Source: Bacteroidia bacterium
GTDB taxonomy: Bacteria > Bacteroidota > Bacteroidia > 2-12-FULL-35-15
Length of the DNA: 64,000 bases
Reading direction: 5' to 3'
Assembly (NCBI GenBank): GCA_030654175.1
Contig: JAURXZ010000042.1
Coordinates: 248,001 to 312,000, forward strand
Part shown: positions 1 through 9,764 of the stretch, one piece after another
Numbering within the stretch: position 1 is the stretch's first letter
Layout of the letters: each line of letters starts with the position of its first letter
Notes under the pieces: generated by a model
Seen by the model: only the letters and a program-made list of their open reading frames with translations
Told to the model about the DNA's origin: nothing
Databases searched by the model: none
Position numbers and translations under genes: made by a program

Positions 1-2349
1 TTAAACGAAGCTTTAAAATCGAATGAGATAGCTACTGCAAAACTTGAAAAACTAAAGAAAGAAGATCTCATCTCAAAATTTTCTTCAGTTAGTACAATAC
101 TCATTTCCGATTCTCTACAGCAAATTCGAATTGATCGTTGGAATTCTTTTTGGTCTCAGAAAAAAAAAGATTCCCTGCAAAACCGCTTAGTTCAATACAG
201 CAAAGTTTATAAATTTAAAGACAATGCATTTTCACAATTTTATGAGCAATTAAATAAAAATTTCCAACCGGTTCATTTATCCGCCTTAGATACACTAAAA
301 AAATTAGTTGTAAACGATTGGGTCACTGAAAACAAAGACATCACAACTGTTGTAAGTTTAGTTAAAGTGGAACCGGATATTAAATCGAATGTTTACAAAG
401 CATTTGCTGAAAACGCATCTATTGTTGTTTTTGATAAACAATATATGTCTTCACAGTTTGTTGAAATAATAAGTTCTGATTTCAATTTAATACTCATTAT
501 AACCAGCCTGTTAGTGTTTGGCTTTATGCTCCTTTCACATGGCAGATTTGAATTAGCATTTATCAATTTCCTTCCAATGTTCATCAGTTGGCTTTGGATC
601 TTAGGAATAATGGGCATATTGGGCTTGAAATTTAATATTATTAATATTATTATTTCAACATTTATTTTCGGTTTAGGAGACGACTATGCTATTTTTATAA
701 TGAATGGATTAAGTCAGGAATATAAATTCGGAAGCAAAAATTTAAGCTCCTATAAAACTTCTATTTTTCTTTCTGTACTCACAACAACTATCGGCATTGG
801 TGTACTGATTTTCGCACAGCATCCTGCATTAAAATCAATTGCCGTTATAACAATAATAGGCATGATCACCGTGTTGTTTGTCTCATTCATTGTTCAACCT
901 TTATGTTATAATTTTTTAATATTAAATCGTAAAAAAAGAAAATTACTACCCTATACCGGATTAAACCTGCTTCTTACTTTTTTAGGCTTTTTATTTTTTA
1001 TGGTCGGTAGTTTATTTTTAACCATTTCCGGGCTTATATTATTTTCAATTGTCCCTGCACCATTAAAGAAAAAGAAGGTCATTTTTCATTATATGATCAT
1101 GTATATCTGCAGATTCATTATTTATATGTTTGTAAATGTGAAGAAAAAAATTATTAACCCACAAAATGAAACACTGGAGAAACCTGCGATCATTATCTGC
1201 AACCACCAATCGCATATTGATTTAGCCTTGACCTTAATGTTACATCCTAAAATAATTGTATTTACAAACGATTGGGTTTGGAACTCTATTTTTTATGGCA
1301 GAATAGTTAAAATGGCCGATTATTATCCTGCATCGCATGGATATGAAACTGCAATTGAAAAAGTAAGGAAATTAATGCAAGATGGTTATTCTGTTCTAAT
1401 ATTTCCCGAAGGTACACGGTCAACTTCAGGGGATATCCTTCGCTTCCATAAAGGTGCATTTTTCCTGGCAGAACAACTTAAGGTGGACATTCAACCTTTA
1501 CTAATACATGGGGCAGGAGATTGCGTTACAAAAGGGGATTTCCATTTTAAGGAAGGAGCATTAACTCTTAAATATTTATCACGTATAAAATCAGGTGACG
1601 AAACTTTTGGTGTTGGCTATAAGGAAAGATCGAAAAGCATTTGTAGTTTGATGCGAACTCAATATGAATTACTTAGGCAAGAACAAGAAACAGTTGATTA
1701 TTACAGATCCAGATTAGTAAAAAATTATATTTTTAAAGGCCCTGTTTTGGAGTGGTATTGCAAAATAAAAGTTGGACTGGAAAGTAATTATAAGTTGTTT
1801 GAAAGCTATTTGCCCAAAGAGGGTAAAATCATAGATGTTGGTTGTGGCTATGGCTTTTTACCTTTGATGCTGAGTTTTACAGGTAACAAACGGGAAATAG
1901 TAGGTATTGATTACGATGACGAAAAAATTGGGGTGGCCGCAAACTGTATTTCAAAATCTGATAAGGTTAATTTTGTTTGTGCCGATGTTACACAATATGA
2001 ATATGAGCATGCTGATGCATTTGTAATTAGCGATGTACTGCATTACCTGAGCGCAGAGCAACAATCAGAAGTTATTTCACGTTGCGCCATTAAGCTGAAT
2101 AAAAACGGAGTAATGATTATCCGCGATGCCGATGCAGATAAAAAAGCCCGACATCTAGGAACAAGATACACAGAGGCATTCTCAACAAACTCAGGTTTTA
2201 ACAAGACCAAAGAAGGTGGTTTGCATTTTACATCTGCTTCACTTATTAAAAAAACCTTGGATACATTTTCTTTTTTAGAATATGAAATAATCGATAATAC
2301 TAAGTTAACTTCAAATGTTATATTTATAATTCGGCATAAAACAAGTTAA
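1..2349 (+). CDS. Trifunctional MMPL transporter / lysophospholipid acyltransferase / SAM methyltransferase (5' partial)
   Basis: The reading frame is open from base 1, so the N-terminus lies outside the window; 782 residues are visible. Order seen: the end of an MMPL/RND-type exporter, with hydrophobic segments at about residues 160-340 and the motif GLGDDYAIF near 224; then a PlsC-type acyltransferase with NHQSHID (401-407) and FPEGTRS (468-474); then a class I methyltransferase with motif I DVGCGYGFLPL near 612. The same three-part fusion is known from Bacteroidota flexirubin/aryl-polyene clusters, where it probably moves or modifies a lipid-linked polyene; that role is inferred here. An internal GTG at 367 is not the real start. 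It is followed after 93 bases by a CrtI-like oxidoreductase on the same strand, probably co-transcribed. Confidence 0.85.
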   Translation, partial: LNEALKSNEIATAKLEKLKKEDLISKFSSVSTILISDSLQQIRIDRWNSFWSQKKKDSLQNRLVQYSKVYKFKDNAFSQFYEQLNKNFQPVHLSALDTLKKLVVNDWVTENKDITTVVSLVKVEPDIKSNVYKAFAENASIVVFDKQYMSSQFVEIISSDFNLILIITSLLVFGFMLLSHGRFELAFINFLPMFISWLWILGIMGILGLKFNIINIIISTFIFGLGDDYAIFIMNGLSQEYKFGSKNLSSYKTSIFLSVLTTTIGIGVLIFAQHPALKSIAVITIIGMITVLFVSFIVQPLCYNFLILNRKKRKLLPYTGLNLLLTFLGFLFFMVGSLFLTISGLILFSIVPAPLKKKKVIFHYMIMYICRFIIYMFVNVKKKIINPQNETLEKPAIIICNHQSHIDLALTLMLHPKIIVFTNDWVWNSIFYGRIVKMADYYPASHGYETAIEKVRKLMQDGYSVLIFPEGTRSTSGDILRFHKGAFFLAEQLKVDIQPLLIHGAGDCVTKGDFHFKEGALTLKYLSRIKSGDETFGVGYKERSKSICSLMRTQYELLRQEQETVDYYRSRLVKNYIFKGPVLEWYCKIKVGLESNYKLFESYLPKEGKIIDVGCGYGFLPLMLSFTGNKREIVGIDYDDEKIGVAANCISKSDKVNFVCADVTQYEYEHADAFVISDVLHYLSAEQQSEVISRCAIKLNKNGVMIIRDADADKKARHLGTRYTEAFSTNSGFNKTKEGGLHFTSASLIKKTLDTFSFLEYEIIDNTKLTSNVIFIIRHKTS

Positions 2350-2442
2350 AATTTTAAAGCTAAAATCAAAAAATTGGTAACATGCTTTTTTTTGATCTTT
2401 TTAATTTTGACTTTTAACTTTTTTCTTTTTTTAACTTAAATT

Positions 2443-3993
2443 ATGGAAAGCACCAAATTTGACATAGTGATAATAGGCAGCGGGATGGGGGGCTTATGCT
2501 GTGGGGTGATCCTGAGTAAAGAGGGTTACAAAGTGTGTATCCTGGAAAAAAATCGTCAACTCGGAGGAAGCCTTCAGATCTTTTCCCGAGACAAAGTTAT
2601 TTTTGATACTGGAATTCATTATATAGGAGGTTTGGATGAGGGAGAAAACTTAAATAGTTATTTTAAATATTTAGGTTTAATGGATAAGCTCAAGCTGAAA
2701 CGAATGGATATGGATGGCTTCGACCATATCACTTTTAAAGGTGATCCGACAGTATATAAACACGCTCAGGGATATGATAATTTTATAAGGGTTTTAAGCG
2801 AACAGTTTCCGGAAGAAAACGAAAATATAAAAAATTATTGCGCCAAAATTCGCGAAATTTGCGACTTCTTTCCTTTGTATCGCTTAGGAGATGATACTAA
2901 AGATCTAATTTCTGCAAGCTTCCTTTCCCTTGATACTAAAGCCTATTTAGAAACCGTCACTTCAAACAAAAAATTACAAAACGTATTAGCCGGTACCAAC
3001 CCTTTGTATGCGGGAGAAGCTGATAAAACACCTCTATACGTGCACGCATTGGTTGTAAACACATATATTGAAAGTTCATGGAAATGTATTGATGGCGGTG
3101 GACAAATAGCCAAACATTTAGCCACTTCTATAAAAGAAATGGGTGGCATGATCTATAACTACAGTGAAGCTGCGAAGTTTAATTTTGAAGGCAGTAATAT
3201 TAAAAATGTTGAATTAACAAATGGGAAAACAATTGAAGGTAAATATTTTATATCCAATTGCGATCTATCTAAAACACTTGATATGGTTGAGCCCGGACAT
3301 ATTCGTCAGGCATACCGGTCCCGTATTAATGGTTTGAAAAATTCAACATCTTCGTTTATTCTTTACATCGTTCTAAAGAAAAATAGTATGGAATATTTTA
3401 ACCATAATATATATCATTACCACAGTGATAACCCTTGGGACGCAATAAATTCAACATCAGAAAATTGGCCACACACCTTTGCTCTGTTTCCTCAGGCATC
3501 ATCTAAAAACGGTAAATACACCGAAAGCTTAATAGCCATGACGTATATGAATTACGATGAAGTTAAAAAATGGGAAAAGACTAAAAATATAATTCCTAAT
3601 AATGAAGAGGACAGAGGGCGGGAATATGAAAATTTCAAAAAAGAAAAAGGAGAAAAATTAATTGATGCTCTTGAAGCCCGATTGCCCGGCTTAAAAGGTA
3701 AAATTAAATCATTTTATTCATCCACTCCACTTACTTATCGGGACTATATTGGAAGCAGAGACGGGACATTGTATGGAATTGAAAAAGACTATCACGATCC
3801 CTTAAAAAGTTTTATAACACCTAAAACGAAGATCCCTAATTTGTTTCTAACAGGTCAAAACCTTAATCTTCATGGGATTCTTGGTGTCACAGTAAGTTCT
3901 GTGGTTACCTGTTCTGAAATAGTAGGTGAACAAAAAGATCTAATTAGAAAAATTAAAAAATTTGCGGAGGACAATAGATCTAAATCCGAATGA
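2443..3993 (+). CDS. CrtI/phytoene-desaturase-like NAD(P)/FAD-dependent oxidoreductase
   Basis: A 516-residue flavoprotein. The N-terminal FAD-binding Rossmann motif IGSGMGGLCC (about 11-20) is followed by LEKNRQLGGS, the usual second contact region of the CrtI/amine-oxidase family. The C-terminal segment FLTGQNLNLHGILGV is the typical second FAD motif. The length fits carotenoid desaturase/isomerase relatives. It lies 93 bases after the MMPL fusion gene and converges on a second enzyme of the same superfamily, so both probably act on one polyene or lipid product. The exact substrate cannot be read from sequence. The start ATG is the first in frame after an A/T-rich spacer with no Shine-Dalgarno, normal for Bacteroidota. 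Confidence 0.85.
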   Translation: MESTKFDIVIIGSGMGGLCCGVILSKEGYKVCILEKNRQLGGSLQIFSRDKVIFDTGIHYIGGLDEGENLNSYFKYLGLMDKLKLKRMDMDGFDHITFKGDPTVYKHAQGYDNFIRVLSEQFPEENENIKNYCAKIREICDFFPLYRLGDDTKDLISASFLSLDTKAYLETVTSNKKLQNVLAGTNPLYAGEADKTPLYVHALVVNTYIESSWKCIDGGGQIAKHLATSIKEMGGMIYNYSEAAKFNFEGSNIKNVELTNGKTIEGKYFISNCDLSKTLDMVEPGHIRQAYRSRINGLKNSTSSFILYIVLKKNSMEYFNHNIYHYHSDNPWDAINSTSENWPHTFALFPQASSKNGKYTESLIAMTYMNYDEVKKWEKTKNIIPNNEEDRGREYENFKKEKGEKLIDALEARLPGLKGKIKSFYSSTPLTYRDYIGSRDGTLYGIEKDYHDPLKSFITPKTKIPNLFLTGQNLNLHGILGVTVSSVVTCSEIVGEQKDLIRKIKKFAEDNRSKSE

Positions 3994-4033
3994 ACTAAAA
4001 ATTGGACTAGTAGTAAATCTTCTATTACTAAGA

Positions 4034-5569
4034 TCAATCACTGCCAATTTTCTTTATTTTAAACTCCACATTATTATTTTTACAAATTAGTTTTGCGACA
4101 TCCCTGCCGGTCTTTATTGCAATAGGCAACCCGCCCCCTGGCTGGTTCCAATGACTTGAAAAATAAAAATTCTTTAATCCCGGAAAGCTGAAATTTACAG
4201 GAGAAGGAGCAAGTAGATTTTTACCCGGCAACCATCCTTGCGTACTGCCTTTCCAGTTGTTTGTGTATCTGTAAAAAGTAGCCGGAGTTGCCATGTCTGT
4301 AACTTCAATTTTATCCTTGATGCCTCCCAATCTTATATCCAGCAGCTCAATTATTCTATCCGTAAATTCCTTTTTCTTCAGCCTATAGGCAGGTCTATCT
4401 TTTTTACGCAAGTCGATCCAAAAATCTCTGTTCTTTGTGTAATAACTCACTACTACAGATGTTTTTCCTTCAGGAGCAAAGGTGGGGTCATAATTGTAAA
4501 TATGAACTTCCATTCTGTCATAACTTGTACCATCAGGTGAAACAATTGGTACGTCAAGCGGATATCGGGAAAAATGAGGAAGATGCTTTAGATCGGCATT
4601 AATTCCGAATGAAAACTGCACAACTGAAAAGAACACTTCAAGGCCTTTCAATTCCTTGAGATTCATCATTTGTGGATTGACGAATTTTCCTTCAAGCGCA
4701 TCAAATGCTGTAAAATTCCAGTCTGCAGCTGAAAGTGTTATGTCGGAATCATGGATCACATTGTTTCTGACAAGCAAGGCTTTTGCGATTCCATTTTCAG
4801 TGATTATTTTTTTTACAGGAGTATTATACTTTATTTTTCCGCCCAATTTCAAATAACTTTCCTCTATTTTCTTAGCAAAATTCAGTGATCCCCCTATTGG
4901 ATAACCGGCACTTTTTAAATCAAAAACGGAAAGAGGCATCGTCAAGATCATCATATTTACTTCCTCCCCATCATAAAGCATTTCAAAACTTTCTTTTAAA
5001 AAGGGATTCTTTAATTTCCTGGCAAAAGTGAAATTGGTTTCATTCTTTAATTTTAAAAACCAATATAAAAACTCCAGGTAACGCATCATTTTTATTCCCC
5101 GAAGCATTGATTTAAAAAAAGGAAGATCATCCAGGATCGGAGGCAGATCAAACTTTTGCATTACCCGCATTGGTTTGATAAACTTTTTTATCTGGTCAGA
5201 ATCCTCGGGCGAAAGATCAGTTAAATATGCTTGTAGTTTATTTAAATTGGTATAAAGATGAAAAACTTTTTCTCCGTATTTATTTACATTGTTTTTTAGA
5301 TCAACCTGTAAGCGAATATCATGATTATGAAAATTGATTTTTTTCATATCTAAGATCTCCGACCACATTTTGTTGAAAGAACTGCCTTTATCGGATCCAA
5401 GTATCCAATGGGCACAACCATCAAATGTGTACTCACCTTTTTTCCAACTGGTACATAAGCCCCCGGGGATTGAATGTTTTTCAAAAATTTCAGTTTCAAA
5501 ACCGTTCATCTGCAAATAACATCCTGCCGACAAACCTGAAACCCCTGCTCCTATGATATTTATTTTCAT
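4034..5569 (-). CDS. Second CrtI-like NAD(P)/FAD-dependent oxidoreductase
   Basis: A 511-residue protein beginning with the FAD dinucleotide motif IIGAGVSGLSAG (5-16) and FEKHSIPGGLCTSW. The C-terminal region FYFSSHWNQPGGGLP resembles the terminal FAD-binding motif of the CrtI/CrtO group. It is the last gene of a four-gene minus operon, starting 5 bases after the stop of the acyltransferase gene. It converges on the other CrtI-like gene (2443-3993) with only 40 bases between stops. Family assignment is firm; the reaction (desaturation, isomerisation or retinol-saturase-like reduction) is not determined. Confidence 0.85.
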   Translation of the reverse strand: MKINIIGAGVSGLSAGCYLQMNGFETEIFEKHSIPGGLCTSWKKGEYTFDGCAHWILGSDKGSSFNKMWSEILDMKKINFHNHDIRLQVDLKNNVNKYGEKVFHLYTNLNKLQAYLTDLSPEDSDQIKKFIKPMRVMQKFDLPPILDDLPFFKSMLRGIKMMRYLEFLYWFLKLKNETNFTFARKLKNPFLKESFEMLYDGEEVNMMILTMPLSVFDLKSAGYPIGGSLNFAKKIEESYLKLGGKIKYNTPVKKIITENGIAKALLVRNNVIHDSDITLSAADWNFTAFDALEGKFVNPQMMNLKELKGLEVFFSVVQFSFGINADLKHLPHFSRYPLDVPIVSPDGTSYDRMEVHIYNYDPTFAPEGKTSVVVSYYTKNRDFWIDLRKKDRPAYRLKKKEFTDRIIELLDIRLGGIKDKIEVTDMATPATFYRYTNNWKGSTQGWLPGKNLLAPSPVNFSFPGLKNFYFSSHWNQPGGGLPIAIKTGRDVAKLICKNNNVEFKIKKIGSD

Positions 5570-5574
5570 TCTTA

Positions 5575-6744
5575 TTATAACAATAAACTTTTTGCAGAAA
5601 CAGGATTTGAATATATTTTAAGAAATTGATGAGTTAAAGATTCTTTATCTCCACCAATGTTTGCTAATGATTGCGCAACATAATTTAGAAACAATTCTTT
5701 TTCTTTATCAGTATATTTATCAGCGTATTTGTAAGATTTATCAACCAGGTCGGATGCAATATAATTAGAGGGCCATAGCCTGTAATCTTTATAAATTTGT
5801 TTGTCAATTAAACTCGCAAGTTTTTTTATCCTTTCGTTATCTGTATTACTATCCTCAAATAAATTAAGTTCATTTACTATTGGCTTACCTACCGCAAGAT
5901 GGATCCTTCCTTTGTTTTGTTTTATCCCGGTAATGATACTATTTAGATCTTCGCCTTGCGACTTCTGATATTTAGAATGCAATGAAGATAGATAGAGTTC
6001 TTCAGCCTTGAGCGCATCACATGGTTCATATTCATAAGATATGGTAAGAGGTACTATCTTTAGCTGTGTGTAATTTTTTTCGAAATTCTCTGTTCCGCTA
6101 ATGTTAAGCATTTTTAACAATCCTGTCTGGGTCACATCTAACCCATCTTTCGTTCTGCCATTACGTTGTGCGATCCATACGGAAGTTTGTTTATCCACAA
6201 GCGTATGGCGTATATAGGCTGATAATTTTCTGGAAATCTCATACAGCTCTTTGCTCGTCCCCTCCCTCTGTACAGCAAACATCCTGTTGAGTTTCCCAAA
6301 TTCAGTAATGAAACCATTATCCATTAAATTGTTTCCAAAAGTAATTTCAGAAGTTGAGAAGCCATTTTCAACAAGCAATATTTGTAATATAGCAGAATCG
6401 AGTAGAATATCCCGGTGATTTGCAATGAACAGATACGATTCATTTTTGTCAAGATGCTCAAACCCGCTGCTGGTAAGCCCTGCAGAAGTCTCAGCAACAA
6501 TGGTTCTTATGGCGGCATGCATAAATTGTAATTGAAAGTCCAAATTTGAAAAAACTTTATCGGCCTTTTCACGAACCTCATTCATCGACATTTCAGGCCA
6601 TAAATAATTGACAAGTTTAAAAAATATAGGATCTTCAATTAGCTGAAACATTGCCTCACGAGCCTCGTGGTTGTAATAAGGCCTTATATCCTCAAAATTA
6701 AATTCTCGAGCAAATGGGCTTACAGGTGTTTTGTTGATCTGCAT
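5575..6744 (-). CDS. 1-acyl-glycerol-3-phosphate acyltransferase-like protein
   Basis: A 389-residue soluble-looking acyltransferase of the PlsC/LPLAT superfamily. The catalytic-type block IANHRDILLDSA sits at about 108-119; the spacing between His110 and Asp116 is HX5D rather than canonical HX4D, a form I recall in a Bacteroidota-specific subgroup. Downstream, FAVQREGTSKELYE and WIAQRNGRTKDG look like the substrate-binding blocks. It starts 18 bases after the PaaK-like gene and ends 5 bases before the FAD oxidoreductase, in one operon. The role is probably acyl transfer to the cluster product or a phospholipid (inference). Confidence 0.75.
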   Translation of the reverse strand: MQINKTPVSPFAREFNFEDIRPYYNHEAREAMFQLIEDPIFFKLVNYLWPEMSMNEVREKADKVFSNLDFQLQFMHAAIRTIVAETSAGLTSSGFEHLDKNESYLFIANHRDILLDSAILQILLVENGFSTSEITFGNNLMDNGFITEFGKLNRMFAVQREGTSKELYEISRKLSAYIRHTLVDKQTSVWIAQRNGRTKDGLDVTQTGLLKMLNISGTENFEKNYTQLKIVPLTISYEYEPCDALKAEELYLSSLHSKYQKSQGEDLNSIITGIKQNKGRIHLAVGKPIVNELNLFEDSNTDNERIKKLASLIDKQIYKDYRLWPSNYIASDLVDKSYKYADKYTDKEKELFLNYVAQSLANIGGDKESLTHQFLKIYSNPVSAKSLLL

Positions 6745-6762
6745 AATTTTAATAAATATAAT

Positions 6763-8064
6763 TCAAATTGAGGGCGCACGCTTATCAATAAATTTAAGAG
6801 GTTTACGGCTCATTTCCGGAAATAATAATTTATTTATAACATCTGCCCCTTCTAATTTTATAGATGGCGCAACTCGTAACCGGGCCCTGAAATGGTCTTT
6901 AATTTCTTTCTCAAGATTTTCAGAAAACTGCTTGCAGCCAATCCTGATAATGATCTCGTCCGTTCCTATTTCGTTGGTAAAAACTTCAACCTGATAATTA
7001 TTTACTTCGTCAATTGTATCTAAAATATCATACAATGCACTCGGGTATATTGTAGTGCCTTTGTATTTTATCATTTGTTTTTTTCTTCCTAACACAGGAC
7101 TAATTCTTGGACTGTGTTTTCCGCAAGAGCATACCTCTGTATAAACACGACAAATATCACCTGTCTTAAAACGTAACAATGGCATTCCCTCCACACCCAA
7201 AGTTGAAATTACCAATTCACCGTATTCTCCAGGTTCAACAACATTACCATCGCCATCAACAATTTCGATTATCAAAAATTCTGCCTGCAGATGGCCACCT
7301 TTTCCAGAAGTGCATTCGGTAAAAGCAGCGCCCATTTCACTTGAAGCGTAAGTGGAGAACAATTGCAAATTCCATTTCTCATTGATTTTTGTACCCAATG
7401 TATTTAAACTAAGGTCTTCATTTCTTAATGGCTCACCAATACAGATTGCCTTTTTAATGCTGCAATTCTTGAAATCAATTCCATTGTTTTCGGCATATTC
7501 AATTAATTTCAAAATAAAAGAAGGCACACAAATTATTACCGTAGGTGACATTCGTTTGATAGTATCCCATTGCAATTCCGGAATACCATTACCAACACGG
7601 ACTATGCCGGCACCTAGCTTTCTGGCACCCAAAAAATAAGCTAAGCCGGCCATAAACCGTCTGTCAATAGTTGTCATAAGTTGATAAATATCAACATTAC
7701 TCCCCCCGGTAATTTTAAACGAATTACATTCGTTCTGTGCCAGTCTGTCAAGATCTTTATCAGTAAGGGCTATTGTAACGGGCTCCCCCATTGTGCCGGA
7801 TGTAGTGACGTAATCAATTATATTTACAGGAGCTGTGCAAATAAAATCAGAATTATATTCTTGCAGGTCTTCTTTTGTTGTAAAAGGTACTTTGTGTAGA
7901 TCACCAATTGTTTGAATACCGGCAATATCAATATTATTAGCAGAAAACATTTTTTTATAGAAAGGGGAATTATCGCTTAAATAAAGCAATAATTTTTGTA
8001 ACTCCTTTTCTTGAAAAGTGTTAATTTCCTTGGCGGTATACGTGTGAAGATCATTCACTATCAT
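6763..8064 (-). CDS. PaaK-like AMP-binding enzyme (phenylacetate-CoA ligase family)
   Basis: A 433-residue adenylate-forming enzyme. The phosphate-binding loop is TTSGTMGEP (87-95); the central motif YASSEMG and the later LLRFKTGD fit the PaaK/CapK group. A CSCG pair follows TGD, as in many PaaK relatives, and the C-terminal sub-domain has GRKKQMIKYKG. It should activate an aryl or acyl acid as adenylate and pass it to CoA or a carrier. Its ATG overlaps the stop of the upstream C45 gene (TCAT at 8061-8064 on +, ATGA on the coding strand), showing translational coupling. In an aryl-polyene-type context, activation of an aromatic starter is plausible, but the substrate is not visible. Confidence 0.85.
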   Translation of the reverse strand: MIVNDLHTYTAKEINTFQEKELQKLLLYLSDNSPFYKKMFSANNIDIAGIQTIGDLHKVPFTTKEDLQEYNSDFICTAPVNIIDYVTTSGTMGEPVTIALTDKDLDRLAQNECNSFKITGGSNVDIYQLMTTIDRRFMAGLAYFLGARKLGAGIVRVGNGIPELQWDTIKRMSPTVIICVPSFILKLIEYAENNGIDFKNCSIKKAICIGEPLRNEDLSLNTLGTKINEKWNLQLFSTYASSEMGAAFTECTSGKGGHLQAEFLIIEIVDGDGNVVEPGEYGELVISTLGVEGMPLLRFKTGDICRVYTEVCSCGKHSPRISPVLGRKKQMIKYKGTTIYPSALYDILDTIDEVNNYQVEVFTNEIGTDEIIIRIGCKQFSENLEKEIKDHFRARLRVAPSIKLEGADVINKLLFPEMSRKPLKFIDKRAPSI

Positions 8065-9764
8065 TGTTTCAATTTATTGGTACAGTCAATAACTAATTCT
8101 TTTATTTTATTTCCCTCTTTATCTGTAGCCACCTCTTTTGTAAGCGCTAAATTATAATTAATAATCGCTTTATCCAGGTCACCTGCTTTTTTATAATAAT
8201 CTCCCACTATCCAATAGGTATAATAACTTTCGGAATTAGAGTGGATAAAATTTTCTATGGTAGCTTGACTAACAATTAAATTAAAATCACTTTTTGTACA
8301 ATTTTGAATGTAATTTTTCACCTTATTAAAAAAAGTATAGCTAATATATTGTTTAGAATGCAGAAAAGGATCTTCCTGAATTGTTTTATCCGATTCGATA
8401 ATTTCCTTTTTCTCTTTTATAGTAGAAGCGTTAGCTAATACCTTATTTAAATCGTAACAATAATATTTTCCTAATTGAAACGGCTGCGAAGAAACCCATA
8501 TAAGCCTGTCTTCCGGTTTAATTATTACCGAATGGTGGGCAATCAGCTGATTTATACCTTTTTCGTTTGTAAGCCCAATATTCTTATCATTAATACCACT
8601 TTGATCTCGCATAACCTGAGCCGCCTTGAGATAATTTATTTTAGGGATTTGCTCAAGCAATTGTTCCATCCTAACCTTTCTATAAATTGATGAACTTTCC
8701 ATAATATTTTTATTATTACTGTAATCGCTTTTAAATAAAGAGCTTTGATAATGATTCGAACAAACTAAAAGTTCACGATCTTCAGAATATAAATTTGTTT
8801 TGGTCGGGGTCTTTTCAATTATATAAGATTTGTTATCATTTGTAGAAGCAATAAAGATAGATTCGGATACAAAAACATCGCGCTTTTGAGCGATTTCAAA
8901 AGCCTCCTGTATATTTTTTGAATACTGTAAGATCTCCTTTGCAACCAAAGAAACAGGGGTTGCTGCACTTGCCGGTATATCAGATTTTGCCGCATTGATT
9001 GTAACTGTTAACCCTTGATCATTCATCCCGGATACCACTCCTGTGAAACCTGCCCAGGTGATATACATAAATTTATGGCCTGTTTTAGGTTTACAAAAAC
9101 AAACAATTTTATTCTCGGCAAATTCATCTCCCGAATAAAAATCGAAATTTCGGCCCACTATCATTTTACCATCTTCCGAATGTTTATCCCAAGCCGCAAA
9201 TGAAGTACACCCAACAGTCATGTTCTTATCCTGTAAGGCATGCCCGATATCATGAGCACCATGGTAATTTAATAACCGGTAATATTTAGGACCGATATAA
9301 TCGAATTTGTCAGATGCGTAAAGTGATACTCCATAGATCTCTTCTTTATATTCATCTGTAATATAATCAGGAAGTTTTCTATTAAAATAGGCTACAAAGT
9401 ATTTTAAATAGTTCAGATAGTTTTCGGACGGGATAAGTTCCTTAATTTGTTTTACAAAAGCCGTTTCTTGTTTCTCTGCTAATTCTTTGGTTAGCTTTCC
9501 AATTGCAACACCTCTTTCAAAACCATCACCTTCAATATACATCTCCCATAAGCCCGATTCACTTTTTTTCAACCAGTTGTTACCAAGAGTATAAAAGTTT
9601 TCCGAGGGATTCAATCTAATTGCTTTCTCTGCGCTTCGATCACTAATCATAGGTTCTTTAATAAGAATGGCGCAAACAAAATAAATAAGAAAAACAAGGA
9701 ACGGCACTAAAATTACTAATAGTGTTTTTAAAATAAATTTGAAAGCTTTTTTACGGGTATGCAT
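8061..9764 (-). CDS. C45-family autoproteolytic acyltransferase/hydrolase, membrane anchored
   Basis: A 567-residue NTN-hydrolase-fold protein. One hydrophobic N-terminal segment (about 11-36) follows a basic start, giving a signal anchor. The family region begins with MYIEGDGFERGVAIGK (about 75-90). Gly185-Cys186 in VGCTSFAAWD fits the autocleavage site of the isopenicillin N acyltransferase family: cleavage before the Cys would free it as nucleophile. GRNFDFY follows as expected. The C-terminal 80 residues include a TPR-like stretch (YKKAGDLDKAIINYNLAL). It is first in the minus operon with a TAACTTTG -7 box 20 bases upstream. C45 genes often sit in Bacteroidota polyene clusters; the acyl substrate is unknown. 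Confidence 0.8.
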   Translation of the reverse strand: MHTRKKAFKFILKTLLVILVPFLVFLIYFVCAILIKEPMISDRSAEKAIRLNPSENFYTLGNNWLKKSESGLWEMYIEGDGFERGVAIGKLTKELAEKQETAFVKQIKELIPSENYLNYLKYFVAYFNRKLPDYITDEYKEEIYGVSLYASDKFDYIGPKYYRLLNYHGAHDIGHALQDKNMTVGCTSFAAWDKHSEDGKMIVGRNFDFYSGDEFAENKIVCFCKPKTGHKFMYITWAGFTGVVSGMNDQGLTVTINAAKSDIPASAATPVSLVAKEILQYSKNIQEAFEIAQKRDVFVSESIFIASTNDNKSYIIEKTPTKTNLYSEDRELLVCSNHYQSSLFKSDYSNNKNIMESSSIYRKVRMEQLLEQIPKINYLKAAQVMRDQSGINDKNIGLTNEKGINQLIAHHSVIIKPEDRLIWVSSQPFQLGKYYCYDLNKVLANASTIKEKKEIIESDKTIQEDPFLHSKQYISYTFFNKVKNYIQNCTKSDFNLIVSQATIENFIHSNSESYYTYWIVGDYYKKAGDLDKAIINYNLALTKEVATDKEGNKIKELVIDCTNKLKQ

